From: Isochrysis galbana
Taxonomy: Eukaryota; Haptophyta; Isochrysidales; Isochrysidaceae
Assembly: GCA_018136815.1 (NCBI GenBank)
Contig: CM030931.1
Location: 11,090,612-11,154,611, forward strand
DNA: 64,000 nucleotides
Direction: 5' to 3'
A model generated the notes under the pieces. That model made no database searches. It was not told the origin of the DNA and was given only the letters and a program-made list of their open reading frames with translations. Positions 1-9,918 of the stretch are shown here, in pieces (position 1 is the first letter of the stretch; the number at the start of each line of letters is the position of its first letter). Position numbers and translations under genes: made by a program.

Positions 1-200
1 AGTCTCCCGCCCCCTCCACTCCAACTCCTGGCCGAAGCAGCGCGCGCGGCCTACCCGGAACCAGCTTCTCCGCCGCTGCAAAGAGGGAACTGGGAAAGGG
101 GGAGGGGGTTGTTAGGGGTTAAGGTTGGGTAGAAGGGAGGTCCACAAGCACACTGCCTCACGCCGCACGTGTAGCGGAGATTTTTAAGAAGATTTTTTTT
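1..200 (+). mobile_element. LINE 3' end, subfamily B (5' part outside window)
   Basis: Positions 31-200 match the reverse complement of 45516-45633: the same GGAACCAGCTTCTCCGCC start, the same 'AAGAGGGAACTGG' stretch, and the same end, a small GC-rich element followed by ATTTTTAAGAAG and a T run at 193-200. The 45.5-kb copy has a perfect target-site duplication at that T run, so this is the 3' terminus of a retroelement. No coding sequence is recognisable here. Confidence 0.6.
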
Positions 201-212
201 CAAACACCAACA

Positions 213-1658
213 CAACTATCAGTAAACTGATAGGGACATGGAGCGCGCGCCGCCGCCCTCCCTCGCTGCCGCTGCCCTCGCCGAGATGGACGAAGGTTTG
301 AGTGACACCGCGCTGTCGCCGAAGCGACCGCGTCAGGACGACCCTCCCAGCCAGGCGCAAGCAATGCGTGCTCCAACGTCGAATCGGATTTTGCACACTC
401 TTAAGATCTTCATGCAGCTTGCCAGCCTTCGAGAAAGCGCGCTCTACTCCTGCAAAAGAGGCCGGCCGGCGGCCGGCCAAGGTAGGTATTGACGCGCCAT
501 CTTTGAGACGGAGGCCGGTGCAGCGCGCTTCCGCTTAATGCCACCCCGGCTGCTTCGCAGCCCCACGGCTCGTTCCTTTTACTTTGGTTTTGGGGGTGCG
601 GCCCAAGTGCTCAGGTGCTCTGCTCCCATGGGCCCGGCTCGGAGTGCGAGTTCGAGGGAGGCCTTTCGTTATGCGCTATAGACTATCTATAGATGTCGTT
701 GCCCTACCTATCGAGGTATTTTGTGCGCCGTGCTCGTATACTTGTGTCGTTTTGGTTCCCTCCTCGTGTCGGGATTGTCCTGGGTGCGCACTTAGTTCTT
801 AGTTGTGCCTTGTGCCTATCGTCTCGTCTCCCGGTTGATTTCCGGGGTGGCTACAACCAAGTGTATCACTCGCAGACGCCGGTGAAGGTGCGGGTGAAGA
901 TATCCCCGCAGGCCTTGCAAAGACCCTGGCACCCTGGCAGAGCCCGGGGGCGGGCGTACGGGGCATCATGGCGCCCCAGCAACCAACTACAGCTACATTT
1001 AAAATTGCATGTACGTACATACAACATACAACTCCTCGAAAAAGACGCGAAACTTGCGAAACTTATTGCGAAACTTGGGCGGATTAGTGCGAAACTTTGC
1101 AAAACTTTTGCGCGAAACTTGGGGGGGTCCGGCGCGAAACTCTTACCAGGCCCTAAGGACCGCCAAAGCAGGCATGGGCAGACAGCCGAAGAAAAGGATC
1201 GACATGAACGACATATACCCTTTGTTCACACTAGGTGCAAGAGGAAAGCTAGAACCAAGTCTAGAGCTGCAAACCTTGACCACCTCGATGGGGGTGGCAT
1301 ATATAATTGCCGAGGGACCCGTACCAGAACAACTCTGAGACGAGATACTCCTCGACTGGACATAAACCCACCGAGACACAATAGCGACAAGCAAGGGCGA
1401 GAAAGACGAGCAAGCCCGTGACCCGACAAGCACAAGATGACAATTGACCAACAACAGGCCTGCCCGGAACCCGCGCTTTGAACCAGGCTCGTGGTAGCGC
1501 ACCCGAGCCGAACCCCGGATACCGAAGACAAAGGAATGAAGGGGGGAAGGGGAGGAGGTGGAGGAAAGGGAAGCTAAGGGCGGTGGCGACAGGGATGGGG
1601 AATTACCCTAGTCTAGTAGGTGTGTAGCCCAGAATCTTCAGATGTGTGTTTTTTTTTT
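213..1658 (+). mobile_element. LINE-like insertion with 5' hairpin and possible TSD
   Basis: The sequence CAAACACCAACA occurs at 201-212 and 1659-1670, both times after a T run, and looks like a target-site duplication. The segment between starts CAACTATC; positions 216-233 form an 8-bp perfect stem (CTATCAGT / ACTGATAG) with a 2-nt loop, and an ATG follows at 238. That ATG opens an 84-codon ORF (238-492) starting MERAPPPS, like the MERA starts of other copies at 9.5, 23.2, 40.2 and 55.3 kb. The body also holds the 868-985 repeat and irregular TGCGAAACTT repeats at about 1047-1140. No reverse transcriptase is present, so it would be non-autonomous. Its 3' end (CAGATGTGTG plus T run) differs from the other tails, so the right boundary is less certain than the left. 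Confidence 0.5.
868..985 (+). repeat. Dispersed repeat, inverted copy near 56.09-56.20 kb
   Basis: This stretch matches the reverse complement of about 56088-56200 over roughly 110 bases with small indels; shared pieces include GGTGAAGAT, CCGCAGGCC and GCAGAGCCCGGGGGCGGGCG. It lies inside the element at 213-1658. Frame is kept in neither copy, so it probably marks another retroelement segment rather than a gene. Confidence 0.5.
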
Positions 1659-1670
1659 CAAACACCAACA

Positions 1671-1965
1671 GACTGCCTTTCACATGTAGGGTAAGATCAC
1701 GATGGAAGATGGAAGAACTCCAAGACGCCATTACGCAGATAGGCAGCGGCAAAAGCGCGGGGCCAGACGCGCTGCCGGCGGAATTCTTTAAAAGTTTCAC
1801 AGAACTAGTAAAACACGATTTCTTAAGAGTTCTGAACTTGGCGCTTGACCAGGGGTGCCTGAACGTATCTATGAGAGAAGGAGATATAATACTCTTGTAT
1901 AAAAAGGGCGACACACGCGACCCTAGCTAGGGACCCTAGGAACTACAGGCCCATTACACTACACT
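1671..1965 (+). pseudogene. LINE reverse transcriptase, N-terminal fragment
   Basis: An open frame to 1930 encodes a helix then GKSAGPDALPAEFFK, and later IILLYKKGDTRD, which are typical of the start of LINE reverse-transcriptase domains. The frame breaks at a short duplication (GACCCTAG ... GGACCCTAGG, about 1918-1938). After it, another frame continues RNYRPIT, the next conserved block. Sequence similarity then stops, far short of the catalytic YADD region. It is a dead fragment. It ends about 90 bp before the ATG of the hydrolase at 2058, so it probably lies in that gene's promoter or 5' UTR. Confidence 0.75.
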
Positions 1966-2057
1966 ACTATAGAGCGGGGAACTGGCAGGGCGCACCAGCA
2001 ACGCGAGCACGCTGGACGGAGCGACAGGAGCTGCGCAGCAGGCCGCGAGCGAGCGCA

Positions 2058-2975
2058 ATGGAGGTTCACGGCCGGCGGCTGCGAAAGCGCAAGCTACAGG
2101 TGGGCTTCTGGCGGGGGATGGCCGAGGAGTTGGATGAGGACGGTCCACTCAGCTTCCAGCCTCTGCAATCCCCATGCGAGGCAGCAGTCATCTGGCTGCA
2201 TGGGTTCGGTGACATGCCAGAATGGTGGGCGGATGTGACGACGGCAGAGAGGCGGAAACGACCCTCGTGGGCGTGGATCTTCCCACGTGCAAAGGAGATG
2301 TCCCAGCCATGCTACGATGGACAGGCGGTCACTGCCTGGGCGAGTTTTGTCAGTTCTGACATCATCCAGCCCGGGAGTGTCGACTATGATTCAACCGCAA
2401 AGGGTTACGCTTCATCTGTGTCCATAATTCATCGAATCATCCGAAACGTTAGCAAGCGACACGGACTCCCAGCAGAGCGAATCGCTGTCCTTGGTGTTTC
2501 TCAGGGTGCCGCATGTGCAGGAGCCGCCGCTCTGACGTACCCGGATCGCTTAGGTGGGATAGCTATGATCTCTGGTTGGTTGATCAAATCTGCGCGGGAC
2601 ACACTTGCCAAGTCCAACAATCCAAATTGTGGACCGAGTTCGCGCATCTTTTTGGGCCACGGAACGGCAGATCAAGAAGTTAGCTTTCAGTGTGCTGAGT
2701 CGGCAGAGAGGGAATTACGTGCAAGCGGAGTTTCGGTTGTACGTCGATCATTTCCAGGGCTCGACCACAATAGTGGATCGACAGCATCTCTACCCGACGC
2801 GATGGAGTTCTTAGATTCGTGCCTCGCGAGGGACATCGACACACGTCCTAGTCACGCAGCGGCCGAACCTTTTCGTCAAGATGGATCATCATGTGCTTGT
2901 GGTGAGCAAGCCCTTTCGAGGGCTAAGGAACACGTAGTCACCTGTAATCACGACAAGGTTAGGAATGGAGGATGA
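2058..2975 (+). CDS. Acyl-protein thioesterase / carboxylesterase-like alpha/beta hydrolase
   Basis: The 305-residue product has the alpha/beta hydrolase signature of the acyl-protein thioesterase group, whose members cleave thioester-linked fatty acids from proteins or hydrolyse small esters. Visible motifs are the oxyanion-loop VIWLHGFGD (residues 44-52), the nucleophile elbow GVSQGA with Ser148, acid Asp205 in HGTADQEV, and His237 in FPGLDHN. The catalytic triad is therefore complete. The first 20 residues are basic and not conserved; Met21 (position 2118, MAEELDEDG) is an equally possible start. About 60 C-terminal residues after the domain are unusual for the family and look low in conservation. 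No signal peptide is evident, so it is probably cytosolic. It is intronless. The family is clear; the substrate is inferred. Confidence 0.85.
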   Translation: MEVHGRRLRKRKLQVGFWRGMAEELDEDGPLSFQPLQSPCEAAVIWLHGFGDMPEWWADVTTAERRKRPSWAWIFPRAKEMSQPCYDGQAVTAWASFVSSDIIQPGSVDYDSTAKGYASSVSIIHRIIRNVSKRHGLPAERIAVLGVSQGAACAGAAALTYPDRLGGIAMISGWLIKSARDTLAKSNNPNCGPSSRIFLGHGTADQEVSFQCAESAERELRASGVSVVRRSFPGLDHNSGSTASLPDAMEFLDSCLARDIDTRPSHAAAEPFRQDGSSCACGEQALSRAKEHVVTCNHDKVRNGG

Positions 2976-3446
2976 AAATTTGTGTGCAAGGGAGAATGAG
3001 CAGTCTTCCTGAGTAATAGATGTCCAATAGAAGTCGGTGGCCCTGGTGCGTGGATATCTAGGCTTGATCGTGTTTTGTGACCTGTGGCGTATGCGCATGC
3101 CATTTTTGGCTCCACATCTAAGGGCCTTTCTATACCTATACCTATACACTATACATATACCTATACCTGTACGCCCTCGACCTCGACAATTTCTTCACTT
3201 CCCTATCTTCGATTTTCGAAAAAGCGAACTTGGGTTTTCCAGACTGAGAGCTGAGAGGGTGCAACCTGCTGAGGTCCATTTTTTTTCACCCCCGACCGAC
3301 CCCATCCCCCATTTTGGTATGAAAAGCTGTAGAAGCACCCACACTTTGGAGGGTTGACCGGCGACTCGCGACTCGCCGCCCCTCATCTTAGGTGTTAGAT
3401 CGTCTGCTTTCAAAAATAACATCTGAAGTCTGAAAAGATTCTGCTG
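2976..3446. other. Intergenic, no gene seen
   Basis: This is the 3' flank of the hydrolase. It contains a short CTATAC/TATACC microsatellite at about 3128-3168. No convincing coding sequence or RNA gene was found. Confidence 0.5.
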
Positions 3447-3468
3447 GAACTAAGTTTATACTTAGTTC
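3447..3468 (+). repeat. LINE-family 5' hairpin
   Basis: GAACTAAG (3447-3454) pairs perfectly with CTTAGTTC (3461-3468) around the loop TTTATA. An ATG follows at 3473 after 4 nt. The same structure with different arm bases occurs at 8197-8218 (minus strand), 40249-40270 and 55317-55338, where it lies at the 5' end of insertions with target-site duplications. Here it marks the 5' end of an element whose body is the tandem repeat that follows. Confidence 0.6.
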
Positions 3469-3473
3469 GCCCA

Positions 3474-4170
3474 TGGGGGGCCGAACGGGCCGAGTGCCCA
3501 ACTTTCCAACGCGACCGGGCGCGCTGCCGGCTCTTTCTCGGTCTCCCACTGGGATAGAATGCCTTACCAGGCACAATATCCAAATATGCAGCCCAAGCAG
3601 CCACACCAATCGCCGCCGCCGCCCGCGCGCATCGCGCCATAGTCGGCCGTGTGTGGCGCCGACGACCACGCTAACGTCACCTGGCCGAACGGGCCGAGTG
3701 CCCAACTTTCCAACGCGACCGGGCGCGCTGCCGGCGCTTTCTCGGTCTCCCCTGGAATAGAATGCCTCACCAGACACCATATCCAAATATGCAGCCCAAG
3801 CAGCCACACCAATCGCCGCCGCCGCCCGCGCGCATCGCGCCGTAGTCGGCCGCGTGTGACGCCGACAACTACGCAAACGTTATCTGACCGAATGGGCCGA
3901 GTGCCCAACTTTCGAACGCTACAACGCTACCGGGCGCGCTGCCGGCGCTTTCTTGGCCATCCACTAAGATAGAATGACACAAGAGGTATCAATTGTCAAT
4001 TGCAAAGATGCCGCCCTAACAGCTACGCCAATCGCCGTCGCCGCCCGCACACATCGCGTCGAAGTTGGCCCTGCGCAACACCGACAACAAGACCAAGCCT
4101 ATGGGCCGAACGGGCCAGAGTGCCCAACTTTCGCACGCGACTGCGCTTGCCGCTGGCGCTTTTTTGCCCC
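3474..4170 (+). repeat. 204-bp tandem repeat, about 3.4 copies
   Basis: The phrase CCGAACGGGC...GTGCCCAACTTTC recurs at 3481, 3685, 3888 and 4106, giving periods of 204, 203 and 218 bp. Each unit also contains CCAAATATGCAGCCCAAGC or a degenerate version and a (CCG)n stretch. The first two units keep one reading frame from the ATG at 3473 (204 = 68 codons), which stops near 3760. The last two units are more diverged. It lies directly after a LINE-type 5' hairpin, so it may be the internal repeat of a non-autonomous element. Confidence 0.8.
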
Positions 4171-5855
4171 TCAGCTTGATTAGGGCGATTTCAAAGTCAT
4201 CACATGAAATGGTTCCGCCCCAGGAGCCAAATTCATGTACCGAGCGGCCTCGGCGCACGCCTTTGCGGTGAAGGCGGAGGTGAGAGGTGAACACGCCACA
4301 CACCAGCTCTCAAAATTTCGGGTCAACGGTGGGCGCGAACGCGTGGGGCCTGGCCAGGAGGCTTAGGGGCTTAGAGGCAGGAGGCAGGCCCTGAACGGCC
4401 CGGTCGCGACCGGCCCGTCGCGCCGCTTGGCCACTTGAGGAGCTGCACCTCCAGGCGTCCAAGCGAGCGCTTGTCGACGGCAATCGGGGCCATGGCCCTG
4501 GGCGTCGGGCCGGATCGAATCGAGGCATTCCTGCGGTGCGAGGGGCCAGGATGGGTTAGTACGAGTGTGTGCGACCCTCAAGAACCAGCGTGCGAGCTAC
4601 TAGTCAACCCCCACCCTGCTCGCGAGAGCTCTGGGCTCTGCATGGCCACCACCTCCAGGCCATTCTTCGGCCGATCGCGCGCGATCGGACGTCGCGGAAG
4701 CTCCGCGTTTCTAATAGTGATGCGCCCTACATTCACTACTCTGATTCCCTCCCGTGAGCGCCCGCCTCAATCTCCCAAAATAGCCCGCCACGCGCGGGGG
4801 AAGGGAGGGTGGTCCCTCACCGACGCCATTGCCCTTCGTGGGGCGGGAGGGGGTCGTTTGGAGGGGGGAGGCGGCTCCCTCCGGAGGTGCGATCGGCGTG
4901 TTTTCCGCGCGGGGGGGGAATCTTAGACCTTTCGCCTGCGCCCTCTGCGAGCCCGTCTCCCAAGAGGGGGGGGGGTGCAGCAGAGGTGGCAGCTATGCAG
5001 TTTGACGAAACAGTGAGGAGGCGCGGGCAATCGTTCCCCAGGGGGAAGAGATTTTCCCCATTGCAGCAATGGGGGCTTCCTTGCTCGAGCTGCCCGACTT
5101 TGCAACGCTGTTGCGCCTGGTAGCAACCTCGCAGCCCGGTGCCTTCCGGGGAGATTCGACGCGCCTCGTAGTGGCTGATGTGACCATCCGACACGGGTGA
5201 CGACCTCGAGCGTCCCGACGCCTCGAGGGCTCTAAGAATAGATGCTGAGGGATGAATTTTGGGGTCATTCGATGTGGAATTGTGGTTTTGCCACCCTTGA
5301 ACTGCCGAGTGCGGGCGGTTCTGGCTGTGGCTGTCACTGAAGTTGTTGAGTGATTTGGCCATGTGGTCCAGGTCCCACCACTTGGAGGAGCGTGTGGCGC
5401 GGTCGGCGGCCGCTGAGTCGAAGAAAAGATTTTCAACGAATTTGTCGAGTTTATTCGTTGTGGTGTTATACCCTTGAGCGGCGTCGTCGAGCGCGCTGTG
5501 GTTGTAGAAGTTGGGGTGGTCTCTCGGCGGGGGTACCACGTTAGAAATCGTAGTCTTGTAAGAGGTCTTGTTGGCTAGCATCCCTAGCCACATACACCGG
5601 ACGAGCCATGCACCAACCGCGCACACCCCCATCGCGGGGTAGGGGCTCCGTTGCCGATAAGGCACAGTCCCTCAGCACTAGGATTAAACTAGGACAACAA
5701 GAAAACTCTGACAGGTAGCCTCTAGTATTTGTACCAGAACCATAGTAGTAGTAGTACTCTAAGCTCACTCCCTGCGAACATTCCGGATCCATCCGGATAT
5801 TACTCCTCTCGGACGATCGATCGTAGATTTTATCCGATCCCCTCGCGGACAATGA
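4171..5855. other. GC-rich region, no recognised gene
   Basis: The stretch is very GC-rich with short G and C homopolymers. On the minus strand an open frame (5632 down to 4817, about 270 codons from the first ATG) is the longest. Its N-terminal half (LVRCMWLGMLANKT, then a Ser/Asn-rich part) is more protein-like than its Pro/Gly-rich end. It matches nothing I recognise and may be retroelement debris or a chance ORF. No RNA gene was found. Confidence 0.3.
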
Positions 5856-6135
5856 ATGACCTCTCCCTCTCTCGGGTTCACTCTCTCTTGTTTCCCCCCG
5901 TTTCCTCCTTTCTTTCGCCGTTTGTTTCTTTCCCTCTCTCTCTCCCCTCCTCTTTTTGCCGTCTCTCTCTCTTCCCCTGTGTCTACGCCCTCAAAAATAC
6001 ACTTACCTTACTTTTTTACCTGTAACTTCGCCCCCCCCCCCCCCCTCTTCTCTCCCCTCCTCTCTCCTCTCTCTCTCTCTCTCTCTCTCCCTTCTCGTGG
6101 TACTGCGACCGCAAGCCAGCTCCACCGCCACGTCA
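5856..6135 (+). promoter_or_regulatory. Pyrimidine-rich leader of the CS-cyclophilin gene
   Basis: About 250 bp of coding-strand CT-rich sequence, including a (CT)n run at about 6063-6090 and a C run at about 6031-6045, ends some 45 bp before the chosen ATG. Similar tracts precede the genes starting at 19495 and 52533, so this is likely promoter or 5' UTR sequence. Confidence 0.45.
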
Positions 6136-7086
6136 ATGCGCCGCGTCCTTCTCTCTCTCCTCTCTTTCACCCTGTGCTCGGTGGGCGCGTGGACGGTGGG
6201 CGGGGCGCGCGCACTCTGTGGCGCCTCACGTTGTGCCCTCCGCCTGAGCGGCGGCGCCGCCGGCACGGCCGGCTATATCTTCAGGGACGGAGAGCAGATG
6301 GCACGTGTTGTGATGCCAATCGGAAACGAGGTGCGTGCAAAGGATGTGCAGTTCGAGCTGGAGAGCTCGACGCTCACGCTCGGCGTGCGCGGAGCCGGGG
6401 CGCCGCTCATCGACGCGCAGAAGCTCTGGGGCCGCGTATTTCACGATGAGTGCGCGTGGGTCATCGAGGAGGAGGAGGAAGGCGTTGGCAGGTGTGTGGT
6501 CGTCGAGCTGCAGAAGAAGGACGTGGGCAAGTGGAGCTACTTGCTGGAGTCGGACTTCAAGCCGCCCAACACAGAGGTGACCCATAAAGTGTTCTTGGAT
6601 GTGTCGATTGACGGTCAGCCCGCCGAGCGCATCGAGGTGGGGCTATATGGCAACCAGGTGCCACGAACCGTCGAGAATTTTCGCGCTTTGTGCACCGGCG
6701 AAATGGGTACCAAAGAGTCGCCGATGGGCTTTGTAGGCAGCTCTTTCCATCGTATAATTCCCGGGTTTATGTGCCAGGGCGGCGATTTCACCAACGGCGA
6801 TGGGACCGGCGGCGTGAGCATCTACGGCGGCAAATTTGAGGACGAGGACACTGCCATCCCGCACTCCCGCGCCGGGTTGCTTAGCATGGCCAACTCAGGG
6901 CCTGACTCGAACGGTTCGCAGTTCTTCATCACATGCGCGCCCACCAGCTGGCTTGATGGCAAACACGTGGTGTTTGGCGAAGTTCTCAGCGGGATGGACG
7001 TCGTGAAGGCAATGGAAGCTGTCGGATCCGAGGGTGGCACGCCAAGCAAGACCGTCAAGATTGAAGGTTGCGGGATGCTTAGCTAA
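6136..7086 (+). CDS. CS (p23/NudC-like) domain fused to cyclophilin-type prolyl isomerase
   Basis: The product has 316 residues. Residues 1-20 look like a signal peptide ([19 protein letters not shown]). Residues 45-140 fit a CS domain, a co-chaperone fold seen in p23 and NudC ([23 protein letters not shown], and a final GKWSYLLE). Residues 150-315 are a complete cyclophilin domain with [32 protein letters not shown] and [11 protein letters not shown], so the catalytic Arg, the substrate-binding Phe/Gln and the Trp-His pair are present. It should catalyse proline cis-trans isomerisation on client proteins. The start was chosen at 6136 because the upstream frame is only CT-repeat translation (Leu/Ser). 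If the leader is a real signal or transit peptide, it acts in the secretory pathway or plastid. The domain calls are firm; the location is inferred. Confidence 0.85.
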   Translation: MRRVLLSLLSFTLCSVGAWTVGGARALCGASRCALRLSGGAAGTAGYIFRDGEQMARVVMPIGNEVRAKDVQFELESSTLTLGVRGAGAPLIDAQKLWGRVFHDECAWVIEEEEEGVGRCVVVELQKKDVGKWSYLLESDFKPPNTEVTHKVFLDVSIDGQPAERIEVGLYGNQVPRTVENFRALCTGEMGTKESPMGFVGSSFHRIIPGFMCQGGDFTNGDGTGGVSIYGGKFEDEDTAIPHSRAGLLSMANSGPDSNGSQFFITCAPTSWLDGKHVVFGEVLSGMDVVKAMEAVGSEGGTPSKTVKIEGCGMLS

Positions 7087-7452
7087 CAAAACGACAGACT
7101 GACGCAGTAATGTTGCCAGTCGATAGGGATATTCTTAGCTGGATCTACCTAGAGAGCTGCAAACTTAGACGCGCTTTCTGGTCATATTCTAAGCCGCGCA
7201 AGGGAAGCGCACCGCCTTAGAAACTTAGGTTGCCTCAAAAACTTCTTCTAAATAATGGTCAAGCGATCGCCAAGACTACTAACTGAACGTCAAAGTCCTT
7301 GATCCGTGAGTGTTGAGTGGTTTGTCGACGGTAGCATCGTGCATCAATAATAATAAAATAACTGAGCGTTAGTACCACTACTCCCACTAGCCACTAGCCC
7401 GGTACCAACTCGACAGCCCTCAACGCACCTGCCCGTACACCTTGCGGATAAA
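7087..7452. other. Intergenic, no gene seen
   Basis: This is the 3' flank of the CS-cyclophilin gene up to the target-site duplication of the next insertion. It contains an AATAATAATAAAATAA stretch near 7346-7362 that could serve as a polyadenylation region. Confidence 0.4.
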
Positions 7453-7468
7453 GGTACCTAGCTTTATA

Positions 7469-8220
7469 AATTAAACCTTTTAATAGTCTCACCGCACACG
7501 CGGCCGTGGACCCTCTACTTTCTACTCACGTAGGAAACTTTCTACACCCCCACTTCCCCGGCCCTTCTCCCCCCGCCATAAGGCGACTCCCCCCGTGCAC
7601 TACTAGGGGGATAGGGTGAAGGGCTTAGATATGGTCCGGTGGCCCGCGCCCCCCCCCGGTGATCATTCCCCCCCTTCCTCCTGTGTCTCCGAGTGGGCGG
7701 CGGTCTCGGCCCCGACTTATCCTGTAAACAGGTGCGGGACTTACCTATTTTTCGGTGAGCGGAGCTCTCGCTCCGCCCACCCCCTTCTCCGCGCTCTCTC
7801 TCCCCTCTCCTGCGGCACGCGCGATGGCGCGCCTGCGGCAGGCCTGCAACTGCCTGCTGGCGACCCCTGGAGGCTCCTGGAGGCCAGCTCTGGGGGCAGA
7901 GGAGGCTGGGACTGGGCCCTGGTCTCCCCTGCCTCTCCCTCGCTGGCGCTCCTGAGCCTCTGGGGCCCCCAATCTGCACCTGTCTGCCTGTCGACCAGGG
8001 GGGGAGGGGGGTTGGAGCAATGGGCTGGCCACGAGGGGCCAGGACGAGCGAACCAGGCGTGCCTGTGGGGAAGGGAGTGGGTCAGTAGGGCAGTGGCCTC
8101 CTGGCAAGCCATCAGGCGTGCCAGGAGGATGGGTGGTTCCTCCCCCATGGCAGGGGAGGAGTGGAGAGAGGGGGGGGCTCGTGCCCCCCCATGGGTCAAC
8201 CAAGTATAAACTTAGTTGAG
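7469..8220 (-). mobile_element. Non-autonomous LINE-like element with 16-bp TSD
   Basis: GGTACCTAGCTTTATA is repeated exactly at 7453-7468 and 8221-8236. On the minus strand the insert starts at its right end with the family hairpin (arms CAACTAAG / CTTGGTTG, loop TTTATA, 8197-8218), has an ATG 4 nt later at 8192, and ends at its left end with the family tail: a GC-rich hairpin, then GAGACTATTAAAAGG and an A/T run. The 750-bp body is GC-rich. It has a roughly 150-codon open frame but nothing resembling reverse transcriptase or ORF1. It therefore looks like a short element carried by the enzymes of a related LINE. Confidence 0.75.
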
Positions 8221-8234
8221 GGTACCTAGCTTTA

Positions 8235-8436
8235 TAGGACGAGTCCTATAATGTAGGACGCACTTCAGTACTTCAGAAAGGGGGTATATTCGCCTACTTT
8301 TGAGCCCACCTTCGGGTTCCAGCCATATCATGATATTTGTGATGGGGCATTTGCAGCATAGGTCACAATTCGCTCGATAAATAGTATTTTAAAACACTTT
8401 TACGAATCTACTGCTCAACGAGCGTTTTTCGTCCTA
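8235..8436. repeat. Short element with TAGGAC/GTCCTA ends
   Basis: The left end reads TAGGACGAGTCCTATAATG followed by TAGGACG, and the right end has CGTCCTA at 8430-8436. The left-end sequence reappears in reverse complement at about 49498-49524, and related palindromes occur at 48889-48918. This resembles a small inverted-repeat DNA element of about 200 bp. The LINE-like element at 7469-8220 inserted at its left edge. Confidence 0.4.
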
Positions 8437-9470
8437 CGAATGGATACCACGAGTGGAACGCAAACCCGGACCCCAGAGCCCGCGCCCCTTGCATGGCCTA
8501 GCAGGATTGCCCGTGCGGACCGACGGAGGCAAAAATTGCGGGGTGATTCGACGCCCAAATCGCCCCCCAACCCTACAAACGACCAGCCGCTCTGGCGCTC
8601 GTGCGCGCCCAAAGGGATCTGGCATTCATGGCCCCCCCGGCCAGATGTGCGCGCGCGGACCGCCCCTTTCGCGCCTGGCCGATGCCCTCATACCCCCAGG
8701 CCATCGGAGGGATGGGATTGGTGAAGTATGGACGCGAGCCGCGCCGCCCACAGCCGGGAGTGTGCCGCGTGAGCCCAGCCATCGGCCGTGCGCGGGGGTG
8801 AAATCGGGCCTAGGGCCGCGAATTCGCGCCCGCACCTCGGGATTATGGCTGCAATGGGGGCTCCCATGCAGGCCCCGGCCACAACTCCCATGGTTGGAAG
8901 TTTCTCCAACCAGGGCGCCCGCGACAGCACTGGGAGTGACTGGGGGGAGGGGGGCTGCACGACGCCATGGCGGCGCCGCACAGGCCTTCGGTCCTCTCGC
9001 GTAAACCCTAGTAACAACTGGGGGAGTCTTACACCAAAATGTTTTACTCGTAGAAATAGTTTATTTTTATTTTGTTTTTCGTCATTTCTCGCTATGTAGA
9101 TGTAGAGCCACACACATTATCCTCACCAATGGTCATAGTTCTGACAGCCCCTTGGCCGCACGACCCCCTGCGACCATCTAGACGGCAGATAAGCCATGTG
9201 ACCAACACTAGACGTTCATTAAACTCATACTGCTTGCCTTAGACCCCACGGTTCGACACAGGTCAGGACACATTGGACACATGCACGTAGAACACTAACT
9301 CACTCACAACTCTCGCACTCCATCTCGTCACCAGAGCATGCGCCGTCTGGCTCCTGGCCGTCGATATCGGCTGCCGTGCGGCGGCGCTTTGGCCCGCCAA
9401 AGTTACGTGCTTGCTTGCCCCGGCGCCTAAAGCCTTCAGATGGAAAGGAATACAACAGTTGGGGGCCCCA
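8437..9470. other. Intergenic, no recognised gene
   Basis: Positions 8437-9010 are GC-rich with overlapping open frames on both strands and no recognisable protein. Positions 9040-9300 are more AT-rich. On the minus strand, 9483 down to 9300 keeps an open frame with Arg-rich and acidic stretches ending in DEMECESCE. It could be the C-terminus of a host protein interrupted by the LINE fragment at 9515, but this is weak. Confidence 0.3.
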
Positions 9471-9514
9471 ACTTGTTAACTTGTTACGGACAAAAAAACA
9501 CACACAAAAAAACA

Positions 9515-9918
9515 AAACTATTGTTATAGTTTGAATTATGGAGCGTGCCGCGACCGCTCCCGAGCCCCAGGCGACCCTCGCCACCGCGCCCCACCTGGGA
9601 CGCCCCATGCCGCCCGAGGCGGCTCGTCAGAAAGCCCTCTCAGAGCCCATCCAGCCCATCCAAACCACACCCGCGCAGGCGCGCGGGGTGGCGAGCACTG
9701 GCACCGAACAGGTTGCCACCATGGCTCTGCGTAGCATGCAGGGGGTCTTTGAGACCCCCTCCAACAGTGGGAAACCCTCCCACCCCAAGAGCACCTCATG
9801 TGGGAGGGCAGCTCTGCTGCCCTCCCCATGGTGGAAACCTCTACCATCAGTGCACCCATCATGGGAGGGCACTTCACAACCATCAATCTTCCCTGGAGAG
9901 CACCCCATGCCTTTGTTT
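9515..9918 (+). mobile_element. LINE 5' fragment (hairpin plus ORF1 start)
   Basis: AAACTAT / ATAGTTT (9515-9532, loop TGTT) is a 7-bp perfect hairpin, and an ATG follows at 9538. From there to about 9890 the sequence matches the reverse complement of 22890-23258, including the hairpin. After that the two copies diverge. An imperfect direct repeat, CCCAACTTGTT(A/G)AC, occurs at about 9471-9484 and 9919-9932 and may be an aged target-site duplication. If so, this is a short LINE fragment rather than a full element. Confidence 0.55.

Noticed and set aside
3090..3120. CCATTTTTGGCTCC resembling the dinoflagellate spliced leader
   Set aside because: The leader core and donor site are not matched, and genes here have their own promoters and introns.
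4520..4600. Possible ribosomal RNA piece (TTAGTACGAG resembles a large-subunit rRNA motif)
   Set aside because: Only a few bases match and the surrounding sequence does not follow rRNA.
5956..6135. N-terminal extension of the CS-cyclophilin frame
   Set aside because: The extra 60 codons are Leu/Ser/Pro translation of the CT-rich leader.
7616..8209. 197-codon plus-strand frame in the short LINE-like element
   Set aside because: It is GC-driven, lacks motifs, and runs antisense to the element's hairpin and tail.
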